From an uncultured Litoreibacter sp. (GTDB taxonomy: Bacteria > Pseudomonadota > Alphaproteobacteria > Rhodobacterales > Rhodobacteraceae), in NCBI GenBank assembly GCA_947504205.1, contig CANNGL010000002.1:620001-684000 (forward strand): 64,000 nucleotides of DNA, read 5' to 3'. Position numbers and translations under genes: made by a program. Of this stretch, positions 53,094-63,001 are shown in pieces (positions within the stretch are counted from its first letter, which is position 1; each line of letters starts with the position of its first letter). The notes below the pieces were generated by a model. The model was not told the DNA's origin, searched no databases, and saw only the letters and a program-made list of their open reading frames with translations.

Positions 53094-55033
53094 GCTTGCT
53101 CGTCCTCAGGGCGGGGTTCTCCCGGCTCCCAGACCGGAAGTTTGCTGAGGGCTGAGCTGATGCGGCCCCGCTGCGCCTGTGGGTAGTCAGACAAAGGCGG
53201 TACACCATCGTTCTGAGCTGCGAGCATAATATCACGTGCAATCGGCGCGGCAGTTTGTGACCCACCCCCACCATGTTCTACCACCACCGATATGGCAAAA
53301 CGCGGTGCATCATAGGGCGCGAAGCCCACATAGAGCGCGTGGTCACGGCGTTCCCACGGAAGATCTTCGTTGCGAAAAACCCCCGCCCTGCGCTCTGCCG
53401 CTGTGATGTTCCTGACCTGACTGGTTCCGGTCTTACCTGCCATGCGCTTTGATTTTTCGGCTATGCGAGTAGAATACGCCGTGCCTTTCTGTTCGTTGGC
53501 AACAGCGAACATCCCTTCCTGGATATAGCGAAGGTTGCTTGATGAGACGCCAAGGGGCTCACCCGCGCCACTTGGACGAGCTTCGCCGTCTATCTCGCGC
53601 ACGAGCCGGGGCGTTACCGTGCGGTTGGTCGCCAGCCGCGCAGTCATCACGGCCAGTTGCAGCGGAGAGGCCAGAACAAACCCCTGTCCAATCGCTGCGT
53701 TCAGGCTGTCCCCGATCACCCATTCGGCTTCTCGTGCTTCAAGCTTCCACTGTTTGGTCGGTGTCAGCCCGGCAACCACAGCCGACATTTCCAGATCATG
53801 GCGTTGCCCGAGACCGAGCCTGCGCGCCATCTCGGTCATTTTTTCGACGCCGACCTCTTGCGCCAATTCGTAGTAGTAAACGTCGCATGATTGCTTCAGC
53901 GAATTCTTTAGATCGACCTTACCGTGACCGCCTCGTTTCCAGCAATGGAACCGCCTGTTGGCCACTTCGAGGAAGCCTCCACAGTAGAACGTATCCTCCG
54001 GCGTTATCAGCCCTTCTTCCAAAGCTGCGAGGGCCGTTACCATTTTGTAGGTCGAGCCCGGTGGATAGGCACCTTGAACGGCCTTGTTCGCCAACGGCCG
54101 GTACTTGTTGTCCAGCAGATCCCGATAGTCCGGGACAGAGATACCCCGGACAAATTTGTTTGGATCAAAGGACGGGGAGGAACCGACGGCCAACAAGTCC
54201 CCGTTGTTGACGTCAATCACCACAGCGGCGGCGCTTTCTTCACCCAAACGGGCCTGGGTAAAGTTCTGTAGCCGTGTGTCGATCGTCAGTCGAACATTTC
54301 TTCCTTTCTCGCTTTCATCCCGACCCAGCTCTCGCATCACTCGGCCGACGGCGTTGACTTCAACCCTTTTCGTGCCTGCGCGACCGCGCAACTGGTCTTC
54401 GAGCTTGTTCTCTACACCTGATTTGCCAAGTTGGAACTTCGGGATTTGAAGCACAGGATCGGGGTTCTCGATACGGTCGAGGTCGTAATCGCTTACCGGG
54501 CCTACATACCCAATGATATGTGCGTAATCCTCTTGGCGCGGATAGATGCGACTTAGACCCACCTCGGGCGTGATACCCGGCAGCGCTGGAGCATTGACCG
54601 CCACCTGAGACAAATCTTCCCAGCTTAGGCGGTCGGCAATCGTCACAGGCACAAGGCGCGACCGTTTTTTCAGCTCTTCCTTGGCCCGAGCCATCTCGTC
54701 AGCCGTCATATTGATCAGCTTGCTCAACTCGTACAGCGCCTGGTCGGTGTCCTCGATTTCATCGCGGACCATAACAACGCGATAATTTTGCTCATTCCCC
54801 GCAATCAGAAAGCCGTTGCGGTCAGTGATAAGTCCGCGTGCCGGTGGCAACAGGCGGATGTTGATACGGTTCTCTTCCGCCAAAAGCCTAAACTGATCAG
54901 CCTGATCCACCTGCAGATGCCGCATGCGGCCACCCAGAACCACGGCAAACCCACCCATCAAGCCGCCCAACACCAAGCCCCGTCGTGTTACGAGACGCGC
55001 GCTTTCTTCGGTATCTTTAGGAGATCGTCTCAC
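53090..55033 (-). CDS. mrdA: Penicillin-binding protein 2
   Basis: The 647-residue class B transpeptidase has an N-terminal membrane anchor (GLVLGGLMGGFAVVLGG), the pedestal domain with LPPARGLITDRNG, and a transpeptidase domain with Ser in PPGSTYKMV, S-x-N-type motif in KQSCDVYYYELA and KTGTSQV. It cross-links lateral-wall peptidoglycan with RodA. Coupled to both neighbours by 4-bp overlaps. Confidence 0.96.
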   Translation of the reverse strand: MRRSPKDTEESARLVTRRGLVLGGLMGGFAVVLGGRMRHLQVDQADQFRLLAEENRINIRLLPPARGLITDRNGFLIAGNEQNYRVVMVRDEIEDTDQALYELSKLINMTADEMARAKEELKKRSRLVPVTIADRLSWEDLSQVAVNAPALPGITPEVGLSRIYPRQEDYAHIIGYVGPVSDYDLDRIENPDPVLQIPKFQLGKSGVENKLEDQLRGRAGTKRVEVNAVGRVMRELGRDESEKGRNVRLTIDTRLQNFTQARLGEESAAAVVIDVNNGDLLAVGSSPSFDPNKFVRGISVPDYRDLLDNKYRPLANKAVQGAYPPGSTYKMVTALAALEEGLITPEDTFYCGGFLEVANRRFHCWKRGGHGKVDLKNSLKQSCDVYYYELAQEVGVEKMTEMARRLGLGQRHDLEMSAVVAGLTPTKQWKLEAREAEWVIGDSLNAAIGQGFVLASPLQLAVMTARLATNRTVTPRLVREIDGEARPSGAGEPLGVSSSNLRYIQEGMFAVANEQKGTAYSTRIAEKSKRMAGKTGTSQVRNITAAERRAGVFRNEDLPWERRDHALYVGFAPYDAPRFAISVVVEHGGGGSQTAAPIARDIMLAAQNDGVPPLSDYPQAQRGRISSALSKLPVWEPGEPRPEDEQA

Positions 55034-55569
55034 AAAGTACCTCCAACTGCGTCAACATCTGTAGGCCGGGCTCTGCGTACACGCAGCCCAAAGTGAGTAA
55101 TCAGCAGAACCAAGGGGTAGGAGATCAGCGTTACCAATACATGCAAGACCAGTGACTGGAACGAGATCAATGGCAATCCAAAGGCAAGCAGGATCAAAGC
55201 ATTTATCAAGACACATCCAGTAAACACCGCCGAGAACAGAAAAATCTCGACGGGCAAAGGTGTCTCTGTCGATCCCGTCGAACGATTTCGCATGATCTCA
55301 AAGCCAACCAGAGCAATCGCGGGCCATAGACCAATTGGCCGCAAAAACAGGATATCAGTCAACAGCAGGATTACCACGATGAGCCCAACCGGCGCATAGC
55401 GAGGCCTGCGCATAATGAACGCTGCAGTAAACGCGAAGATCAAATCCGGACCCGGTACAACACGGGGTATGGCGCTCAGTGGTAACATCTTCCCAAATAT
55501 CACGACGGCGCAGAGCGCCACAAAGACCGCCCGGAAGAGCCATCTACGGAACGTGGCTGGATCAACCAT
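55030..55569 (-). CDS. mreD: Rod shape-determining protein MreD
   Basis: From ATG 55569 (MVDPATFRRWLF) the protein has 179 residues with five to six hydrophobic segments. MreD links MreC to the RodA-PBP2 complex in the inner membrane. Sequence conservation in this family is low, so the call relies on size, topology and the mreC-mreD-mrdA order. Its start overlaps the mreC stop by 8 bp. Confidence 0.88.
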   Translation of the reverse strand: MVDPATFRRWLFRAVFVALCAVVIFGKMLPLSAIPRVVPGPDLIFAFTAAFIMRRPRYAPVGLIVVILLLTDILFLRPIGLWPAIALVGFEIMRNRSTGSTETPLPVEIFLFSAVFTGCVLINALILLAFGLPLISFQSLVLHVLVTLISYPLVLLITHFGLRVRRARPTDVDAVGGTL

Positions 55570-56464
55570 CCCCGGCCTCCAAGCTGTCTGGATCAATCGG
55601 TGTTTCATCGACCGAAATGAGCGCACCAGTCGAAGCTATTGTGGGGGTCTGCGGCGTGCGTAGCACTCGGAGGAATTCCAGTCGCCCGTAATCAGCAGAG
55701 AGCTTTACACGCAAACGGCCATCCCGACCCTGCACGATCTGACCCACCAAAATGTCTGCCGGAAAGAGTTTCCCATCACCCGACGTCACTACGCGGTCGC
55801 CGGGGCGCACATCCTCGATGTTTTCCACGATCTCAACCGGAGGCGCCAAAGTGTTGTCGCCAACCAAAAGCGCCTTTTGTCCAGACGGTTGGATGGTAAC
55901 AGGCACGCGGCTGTTGGTATCGGTTAAGAGGATCACGCGGCTGGTTTGCTTCCCCAGGCCGGCGATACGTCCCACTAAGCCGAGACCATCCATCGTGGCC
56001 CACCCATCGCGAATACCATCTCTGGCGCCAACATTAAGCAGGACCGAACGTCGAAAAGGCGAACCGTTATCTGTCAGAACAACGCCAGTAACATAGGTTA
56101 GCTGCGCGTTGAGACGTACCTTGTTGAGATCAAGCAGACGCGCATTTTCCTGTTCGAGTTGCAGCGCAGCTTCTCGCCAACTTTTCAGCTGCTGCAGTTC
56201 TCGTCTAAGTTCCTGATTTTGCTCATATATCCTAGCGTATGACTGAAAGTCTCCAAGCATCCGCGACAGCTTGGTCACTGGAACGAAAGCCCAATCGAAG
56301 CTTGGGACGACCGTGTCGATTACCGCCCCTCTGAAACGCTCGACCCGTGGATTGTCGATCCGCCACAGCGCAAAAACAGCAAGCAGCACAATAACAAGCA
56401 GTCCGATCAGGATACGCCTGATCGGGCGGCCATACTCATCTTGTGCATACCGATCTCGTGCCAT
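55562..56464 (-). CDS. mreC: Rod shape-determining protein MreC
   Basis: The 300-residue protein has a short cytosolic N terminus, one membrane helix (ILIGLLVIVLLAVFALW), a coiled coil (YEQNQELRRELQQLKSW) and the two beta-barrel domains with VTGVVLTDNGSPFRRSVLLN and GDRVVTSGDGKLFPADI. It scaffolds the elongasome in the periplasm. The C-terminal tail after VLRTPQTP is short. Confidence 0.95.
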   Translation of the reverse strand: MARDRYAQDEYGRPIRRILIGLLVIVLLAVFALWRIDNPRVERFRGAVIDTVVPSFDWAFVPVTKLSRMLGDFQSYARIYEQNQELRRELQQLKSWREAALQLEQENARLLDLNKVRLNAQLTYVTGVVLTDNGSPFRRSVLLNVGARDGIRDGWATMDGLGLVGRIAGLGKQTSRVILLTDTNSRVPVTIQPSGQKALLVGDNTLAPPVEIVENIEDVRPGDRVVTSGDGKLFPADILVGQIVQGRDGRLRVKLSADYGRLEFLRVLRTPQTPTIASTGALISVDETPIDPDSLEAGDG

Positions 56465-56487
56465 TGGGCCTCACCGACGGGCTACCC

Positions 56488-57567
<1,080 letters not shown>

Positions 57568-57777
57568 TCACATCAAGTCGCAGGCATAGCGAGTCTTATA
57601 GCTAGGCACTCCAAGAGGATAAAGGGAGTGCTAGGGGCAAATCAGCACAGATTCGCTTGCTCTTGAGCCGTGTTGACGCAACGATCTCACCTCGAAAAAC
57701 GTCGATGGCGCTGTTTGTAGTTCCCTGATACCCATGCAACCAGCGATCCTTGCCGAGTTCGTCTAGATCGCTTTGCT

Positions 57778-58848
57778 ATGAAACGGTCCCAAATGCCTGC
57801 CCGACATGTGAATTCATTGAAAGATCGAGGCCTGACGCTTCTGATTTCCGCTGCTGGTACCGCTTTTTTCTACGCCTTGTCGCTTCCACTTCCATTTCTG
57901 TTCGGACCTTTGGCGGCCTGCCTTCTGGCAGCGCTCGCCGGACTTCCTCTGAAGGGTCTCGGTTCCCTTTCGGTTGCTGCCAGAACGATCATCGGGGTCG
58001 CTGTTGGGGCTTCGATCACCCCGGAGGTCGTAGAACGCCTTCCTGACATGGTGGCGTCCGTTTCTCTCATTCCGATCTACATCGCGCTCATTGCGGCGGT
58101 CGGAGTCCCGTTCTTCCACAAGGTATACGGCTTCAATCTGGCGACATCTTGGTACGCCGCCATGCCCGGTGGTTTACAAGACATGGTGATTTTTGGCCAA
58201 GAGGCCGGCGGCGATCCGCGGGCCTTGTCTTTGATACACGCAACGCGCGTGTTGATTATTATCACCATCGTCCCTTTGATTCTGACAAAAGGCTTTGACA
58301 TCAGTCTGAACAACCCGATCGGGGACCCGGTGGTCGGTATGCCTTGGCACGAGCTTCTGTTAATGGTTGCCGCTGCTTTGATCGGCTGGAAAGCCGGAGA
58401 ACGGATTGGACTTTTTGGTGCGTCGATTCTCGGGCCCATGATCTTGGCAGCAATCTTATCCCTAACCGATCTGATCCATTTTCGGCCACCCTCAGAAGCG
58501 ATTTTAGGCGCTCAGTTCATGATCGGCCTTGCGATCGGTGTGGGTTATGTTGGTGTCACCCTCGCGGAAATCAAACGTGATGTCGCGGCTGGGGTCTTGT
58601 TTGTGGCCCTGCTCGCAATTCTGGCCGCCATTTTTACCGAAATCGTCGTGGCCCTTGGTTTTGCCAAACCTTTGGAGGGATTTCTGGCCTTTGCCCCCGG
58701 CGGCCAAGCCGAGATGACCATCCTTGCAATTGTTGTAGGGGCTGATCTGGGTTTCGTAATCGTGCACCATCTGGTGCGCGTGATTTTCGTAATCACCTGT
58801 GCCCCACTTGCTGCCAGATTTCTGCGAATTCGACCCGATGACAAATGA
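57778..58848 (+). CDS. AbrB-family (AmoA-like) membrane protein
   Basis: The 356-residue protein has about ten hydrophobic segments in two similar halves, with LPFLFGPLAACLLAA and YAAMPGGLQDMVIFGQE in the first and LAFAPGGQAEMTILAI in the second. The family is labelled AbrB or putative ammonia monooxygenase, but this name is not functional evidence; a transport role is more likely. Divergent from mreB, convergent with leuA. Confidence 0.85.
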   Translation: MKRSQMPARHVNSLKDRGLTLLISAAGTAFFYALSLPLPFLFGPLAACLLAALAGLPLKGLGSLSVAARTIIGVAVGASITPEVVERLPDMVASVSLIPIYIALIAAVGVPFFHKVYGFNLATSWYAAMPGGLQDMVIFGQEAGGDPRALSLIHATRVLIIITIVPLILTKGFDISLNNPIGDPVVGMPWHELLLMVAAALIGWKAGERIGLFGASILGPMILAAILSLTDLIHFRPPSEAILGAQFMIGLAIGVGYVGVTLAEIKRDVAAGVLFVALLAILAAIFTEIVVALGFAKPLEGFLAFAPGGQAEMTILAIVVGADLGFVIVHHLVRVIFVITCAPLAARFLRIRPDDK

Positions 58849-58893
58849 GCAGCACTTGCTATTCGTACAGCTCATTCATCACCGGACTTCTTA

Positions 58894-60462
58894 TCAGCCC
58901 GCGTCCTTGTAGCTGACCGACTTCTCATCATAGCCGACCGATCCCATTTTGCGCCGTTCGATCAGGCGGTTGAGCGCATTGACATAGGCCTTGACTGACG
59001 CCACCACCGTATCGGTATCGGCAGATTGACCGGTCGCGATCCTGCCATCCTCTTCCATTCGAACCGACACGGTAGCCTGCGCATCTGTGCCTTCAGTCAC
59101 AGCATGAACCTGATAAAGCTGCAGCCGCGCCGTATGTTCAAACAGTGCTTTTACTGCATTGAAGGCTGAATCAACCGGACCATCGCCCTGTGCCGAAGTC
59201 GATTTTTCTGCACCATCGATCTCAAGGGTTAGATCGGCCTGGGCCGGACCCTCTGTACCACAAACCACACGCAGAGACTTCACCTTGATATGCTCTCCCT
59301 GCTCGTCTGCTGCACTATCGCGCATCAAGGCAATCAGATCATCGTCATAGATTTCCTTCTTGCGATCGGCCAAGGCTTTGAAACGTACGAAAACGTCTTT
59401 CAATTGATTGTCGCCCAATTCGAAACCCAGATCATTCAGCTTCGAGCGAAGAGCCGCGCGGCCCGAATGCTTGCCCATAACCAGATTGGTCTCGGTCAGT
59501 CCAACGTCCTCGGGGCGCATGATTTCGAACGTTTCGGCATTTTTTAGCATGCCATCCTGATGAATACCGCTTTCGTGGGCAAAGGCGTTTTTGCCCACAA
59601 TGGCTTTGTTAAATTGCACTGGAAAGCCCGAGACAGTCGAGACACGGCGCGAAATATGCATGAGTTTCGTGGTGTCGATACCGGTTTTGAAGGGCATGAT
59701 GTCCCCCCGAACCTTCAAGGCCATCACGACCTCTTCCAATGCTGTGTTACCAGCGCGCTCACCCAGACCGTTGATCGTGCATTCGATCTGACGGGCGCCG
59801 CCTTCGACAGCGGCCAGCGCGTTCGCCGTCGCCATCCCCAGATCATTGTGGCAATGAGTGGCAAAGACCACATCATCGGCGCCTGGAACCTTCTCTATCA
59901 GCATCCTGATCAAATCGGCACTTTCTACAGGCGCAGTGTAGCCCACCGTATCGGGAATATTGATGGTCGTTGCACCAGCCTTAATCGCGATTTCCACGAC
60001 ACGGCACAGATAGTCCTCCTCGGTACGCGTCGCATCCATCGGTGACCACTGCACATTGTCACACAAGTTTCGCGCATGACTGACAGTTTCATGAATGCGT
60101 TCCGCCATCTCGTCTTTGTTGAGATTGGGGATTGCGCGATGCAGAGGTGAAGTGCCAATAAACGTATGTATTCTAGGTGCTTTTGCGTGCTTTACAGCCT
60201 CCCAACAGCGGTCAATATCCTTAAAGTTCGCCCGCGCAAGCCCGCAAATGACCGAGCTTTTTGCCTGTTTCGCGATTTCACTGACCGCCGCAAAATCGCC
60301 GTCTGAGGCGATGGGAAAACCAGCTTCGATGATATCAACCCCCATGTCGTCAAGCAGCCCGGCAATCTCCAGCTTCTCGGCATGGCTCATGGTTGCGCCC
60401 GGGGATTGCTCGCCATCGCGCAGGGTGGTGTCAAAAATCACCACTTGGTCTTTTGTACTCAT
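58894..60462 (-). CDS. leuA: 2-isopropylmalate synthase
   Basis: The 522-residue enzyme catalyses the first committed step of leucine synthesis, joining acetyl-CoA and 2-oxoisovalerate. The TIM barrel has FDTTLRDGEQSPGATM and HCHNDLGMATAN (metal His pair), and GLGERAGNTALEEV; the C-terminal domain (from about residue 390) is the leucine-binding regulatory part. A leucine-rich leader peptide gene and hairpin lie just upstream, suggesting transcription attenuation. Confidence 0.96.
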   Translation of the reverse strand: MSTKDQVVIFDTTLRDGEQSPGATMSHAEKLEIAGLLDDMGVDIIEAGFPIASDGDFAAVSEIAKQAKSSVICGLARANFKDIDRCWEAVKHAKAPRIHTFIGTSPLHRAIPNLNKDEMAERIHETVSHARNLCDNVQWSPMDATRTEEDYLCRVVEIAIKAGATTINIPDTVGYTAPVESADLIRMLIEKVPGADDVVFATHCHNDLGMATANALAAVEGGARQIECTINGLGERAGNTALEEVVMALKVRGDIMPFKTGIDTTKLMHISRRVSTVSGFPVQFNKAIVGKNAFAHESGIHQDGMLKNAETFEIMRPEDVGLTETNLVMGKHSGRAALRSKLNDLGFELGDNQLKDVFVRFKALADRKKEIYDDDLIALMRDSAADEQGEHIKVKSLRVVCGTEGPAQADLTLEIDGAEKSTSAQGDGPVDSAFNAVKALFEHTARLQLYQVHAVTEGTDAQATVSVRMEEDGRIATGQSADTDTVVASVKAYVNALNRLIERRKMGSVGYDEKSVSYKDAG

Positions 60463-60515
60463 AGTCTTGATCCTGATTGTCTTTGCGTTTCTCTGCTTGC
60501 CGGCGCTGCCTACCC

Positions 60516-60545
60516 CTGAGCGGTCGCGCTGAAAGGCACGCTCAG
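60516..60545 (-). promoter_or_regulatory. Hairpin in leuA leader overlapping the leader-peptide stop
   Basis: On the minus strand CTGAGCG (60545-60539) pairs perfectly with CGCTCAG (60522-60516) around a 16-base loop. The 5' arm contains the leader stop codon TGA, so ribosome position on the leader would decide if the stem forms. No T-run follows, so the actual terminator may be another fold or Rho-dependent. Confidence 0.5.
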
Positions 60546-60601
60546 AGGCGACTAAGGAGAAGGATTAGGGCGAGGCCCAATTTCTGCATAGCAAAGATCA
60601 T
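60542..60601 (-). CDS. leuL: Leucine-rich leader peptide upstream of leuA
   Basis: A 20-codon frame encodes MIFAMQKLGLALILLLSRL and stops at 60542. Seven of 19 residues are Leu, with three in a row, and an Ile beside them; this is the composition of ribosome-mediated leucine attenuators. It lies 80 bp upstream of leuA on the same strand and its stop is inside a stable hairpin. Too short for usual gene finders. The role is inferred from composition and position. Confidence 0.65.
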   Translation of the reverse strand: MIFAMQKLGLALILLLSRL

Positions 60602-60763
60602 GGCGCAAACTATACAAAAGACCTCTCAAAAGAAAACCCCTCTCCATCATTGTTCCACAAAATACCCCGATGCGGGCCTGCACTGATCCGTCCGATCTCT
60701 GCCAACCTCCAACGTGCCGAGATTGTCCTTGCCAAATCTCACAATCTGACTAGCTCGCAGAAG

Positions 60764-61426
60764 ATGACTCGTAGCTTGATCATTGGCGCCTCCGGTGGCA
60801 TCGGCGCAGCGTTGACCGCGCGGCTCTCTAAGACTGGCGATGTGACAACTCTGTCGCGTTCACGCGACGGGTTTGATCTGCGCGATGAGGCTTCGATCAA
60901 GTTGGCTCTGTCCGCCATCAGCACCCAATTCGACCTCATCTTCGTGGCAACAGGTGCGCTTGTTATAGACGGACAAGAGCCTGAAAAGTCGATAAAATCG
61001 CTCTCACCGACGGCAATGTCGGATCAGTTTGCGGTTAACGCAATTGGCCCGTTGATGTGCCTGAAACATAGTTTGCATCTTTTGCACAAAGACCGCCGAT
61101 CCGTTTTCGCTGCTTTATCAGCTCGCGTGGGGTCAATCGGTGATAACCATATCGGTGGATGGACCTCGTATCGCACCGCCAAGGCAGCCTTGAACCAAGC
61201 GCTGCACACCGCTGCAATCGAGCTCAAGCGCACCCACAAGCAGGCCATCGTAGCGACCCTCCATCCCGGCACGGTCGCCACGGACTTAACCACTAAGTAT
61301 ACCAGTCGTCATAAAACCGTGACGCCTGACCAAGCCGCACAAAACCTTCTAGCTGTGATCGACAGCTTGAGGCCTGAGGACACCGGACAATTCTTCGACT
61401 ACGCAGGTCAGGAGATCGTTTGGTGA
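60764..61426 (+). CDS. Short-chain dehydrogenase/reductase
   Basis: From ATG 60764 (MTRSLIIGASGGIGAAL) the protein has 220 residues with the NAD(P) motif GASGGIG, a VNAIGP-type motif (FAVNAIGPLMC), Ser in ALSARVGSIGD and the Y-x-x-x-K pair in SYRTAKAAL. Resembles the C-factor-like/CsgA branch. Substrate unknown. Coupled to the photolyase-related gene by a GTGA overlap, a pairing suggesting a role linked to light or DNA repair, or only shared expression. Confidence 0.88.
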   Translation: MTRSLIIGASGGIGAALTARLSKTGDVTTLSRSRDGFDLRDEASIKLALSAISTQFDLIFVATGALVIDGQEPEKSIKSLSPTAMSDQFAVNAIGPLMCLKHSLHLLHKDRRSVFAALSARVGSIGDNHIGGWTSYRTAKAALNQALHTAAIELKRTHKQAIVATLHPGTVATDLTTKYTSRHKTVTPDQAAQNLLAVIDSLRPEDTGQFFDYAGQEIVW

Positions 61427-62949
61427 GCCGTCTTATCCTGATCCTTGGAGACCAACTTACCGAGCAAATCGCTGCCTTGCGCTCAGCTGATAAGTCACAC
61501 GACGTCGTTGTCATGTCAGAAGTGGCGGACGAAGCGAGTTATGTGGCGCATCACCCCAAGAAAATCGCTTTTCTTTTTGCCGCCATGCGAAAATTTGCAC
61601 TGCGGCTGGAAACTGACGGCTGGAACATCTCGTACACGAAGCTCGATGACCCGCAAAATTCGGGCTCCATCGTCGGGGAGCTGTTGCGTTACGCAGAGGA
61701 ACACAACGCCGATACAGTTGTTGCAACCGAGCCCGGCGAATGGCGGCTGATCCACGCGCTGAACGAATGCCCGCTGAAAGTCACGCAACTCGACGACGAG
61801 CGTTTCATCGCCTCACACGAGGAATTTGAGAGCTGGGCAGACGGGCGCAAAGAGTTGCGAATGGAATGGTTCTACCGGGATATGCGGCGCAAAACCGGTC
61901 TGCTGATGGACGGAGACAAACCGGCTGGCGACAAGTGGAATTACGATCACGAAAATCGCAAACCTGCACCGGGAGACATCAAATACTCAGGTCCGATGCA
62001 ATTCACTCCGGACGAAACGGTCTCAGAGGTGTTGGAGCTGGTCAAAGAGCGGTTTGGCCAAAACTTTGGCGACCTTCATCCCTTTTGGTTCGCCACTGAC
62101 CCAGGGCAGGCAAAGCGACATCTAACTCACTGGATCAAGAACGGACTGGCCAAATTTGGCGATTATCAGGACGCGATGCTGAACGACGAGAAATTTCTCT
62201 ATCACTCGATCACATCGCAATATATCAGCGCGGGTCTTCTTGACCCATTGGAAGTTTGCCAAGAGGTGGAACAGGCTTGGGAGGATGGTATAGCCCCCCT
62301 AAATGCTGTTGAGGGTTTTATTCGTCAGATCATCGGGTGGCGCGAGTATATCCGCGGGATCTATTTCCTGGCAGGGCCGGACTACACCTCTCGCAACGCG
62401 CTTGGTCATAAACGGGTGTTGCCGCACTTTTATTGGGGCGCCGAGACCAAGATGCGCTGCGTCTCTCAGGCTGTGGCCCAGACCCGCGAAGAGGCCTACG
62501 CGCACCACATTCAACGCCTTATGGTCACGGGCAATTTCGCTCTGCTTGCCGGGATCGATCCGGGCCACGTGCATGAATGGTACCTTGCGGTTTACGCCGA
62601 CGCCTATGAATGGGTCGAGGCCCCAAACACAATCGGCATGAGCCAATTCGCCGATGGCGGATTGGTTGGGTCCAAGCCCTATGTCTCATCCGGCAACTAC
62701 ATCGACCGCATGTCGGACTACTGCAAAAGCTGTGCCTATAAGGTGAAAGAAAAAACGGGCAAGGATGCCTGCCCGTTTAATCTGCTGTATTGGCACTTTC
62801 TTGATCGCCACCGCGACCGGTTCGAAAGCAACCAACGAATGCGCAACATGTATCGCACATGGGATCGGATGGATGAGGAGAGGCGAGAAACAGTTTTGAG
62901 TGACGCAGAGACTTGGTTGAAGAAACTGGATGCTGGCGAAACTGTTTAA
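61423..62949 (+). CDS. Iron-sulfur bacterial cryptochrome/photolyase (FeS-BCP, (6-4) photolyase type)
   Basis: The start is GTG 61423, overlapping the SDR stop; 508 residues. The N-terminal antenna domain begins SRLILILGDQLTEQI, characteristic of the CryPro/FeS-BCP group. The C-terminal FAD domain has GWREYIRGIYFL and four Cys for a 4Fe-4S cluster (in MRCVSQ, YCKSC and DACPFN), as in Agrobacterium PhrB and Rhodobacter CryB. It repairs (6-4) photoproducts and/or signals blue light. DNA repair versus regulatory role cannot be separated by sequence. Confidence 0.92.
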   Translation: MSRLILILGDQLTEQIAALRSADKSHDVVVMSEVADEASYVAHHPKKIAFLFAAMRKFALRLETDGWNISYTKLDDPQNSGSIVGELLRYAEEHNADTVVATEPGEWRLIHALNECPLKVTQLDDERFIASHEEFESWADGRKELRMEWFYRDMRRKTGLLMDGDKPAGDKWNYDHENRKPAPGDIKYSGPMQFTPDETVSEVLELVKERFGQNFGDLHPFWFATDPGQAKRHLTHWIKNGLAKFGDYQDAMLNDEKFLYHSITSQYISAGLLDPLEVCQEVEQAWEDGIAPLNAVEGFIRQIIGWREYIRGIYFLAGPDYTSRNALGHKRVLPHFYWGAETKMRCVSQAVAQTREEAYAHHIQRLMVTGNFALLAGIDPGHVHEWYLAVYADAYEWVEAPNTIGMSQFADGGLVGSKPYVSSGNYIDRMSDYCKSCAYKVKEKTGKDACPFNLLYWHFLDRHRDRFESNQRMRNMYRTWDRMDEERRETVLSDAETWLKKLDAGETV

Positions 62950-63001
62950 CGCCAGATACGCTGCGACAGCCAAATGCAGTCAGGTTTGGCGCATCTTTCA
63001 C

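Noticed and set aside
58844-58876. AATGAGC/GCTCATT inverted repeat between the AbrB-family gene and leuA as terminator
   Set aside because: The arm overlaps the stop codon, the stem is only 7 bp and AT-rich, and no T-run follows.
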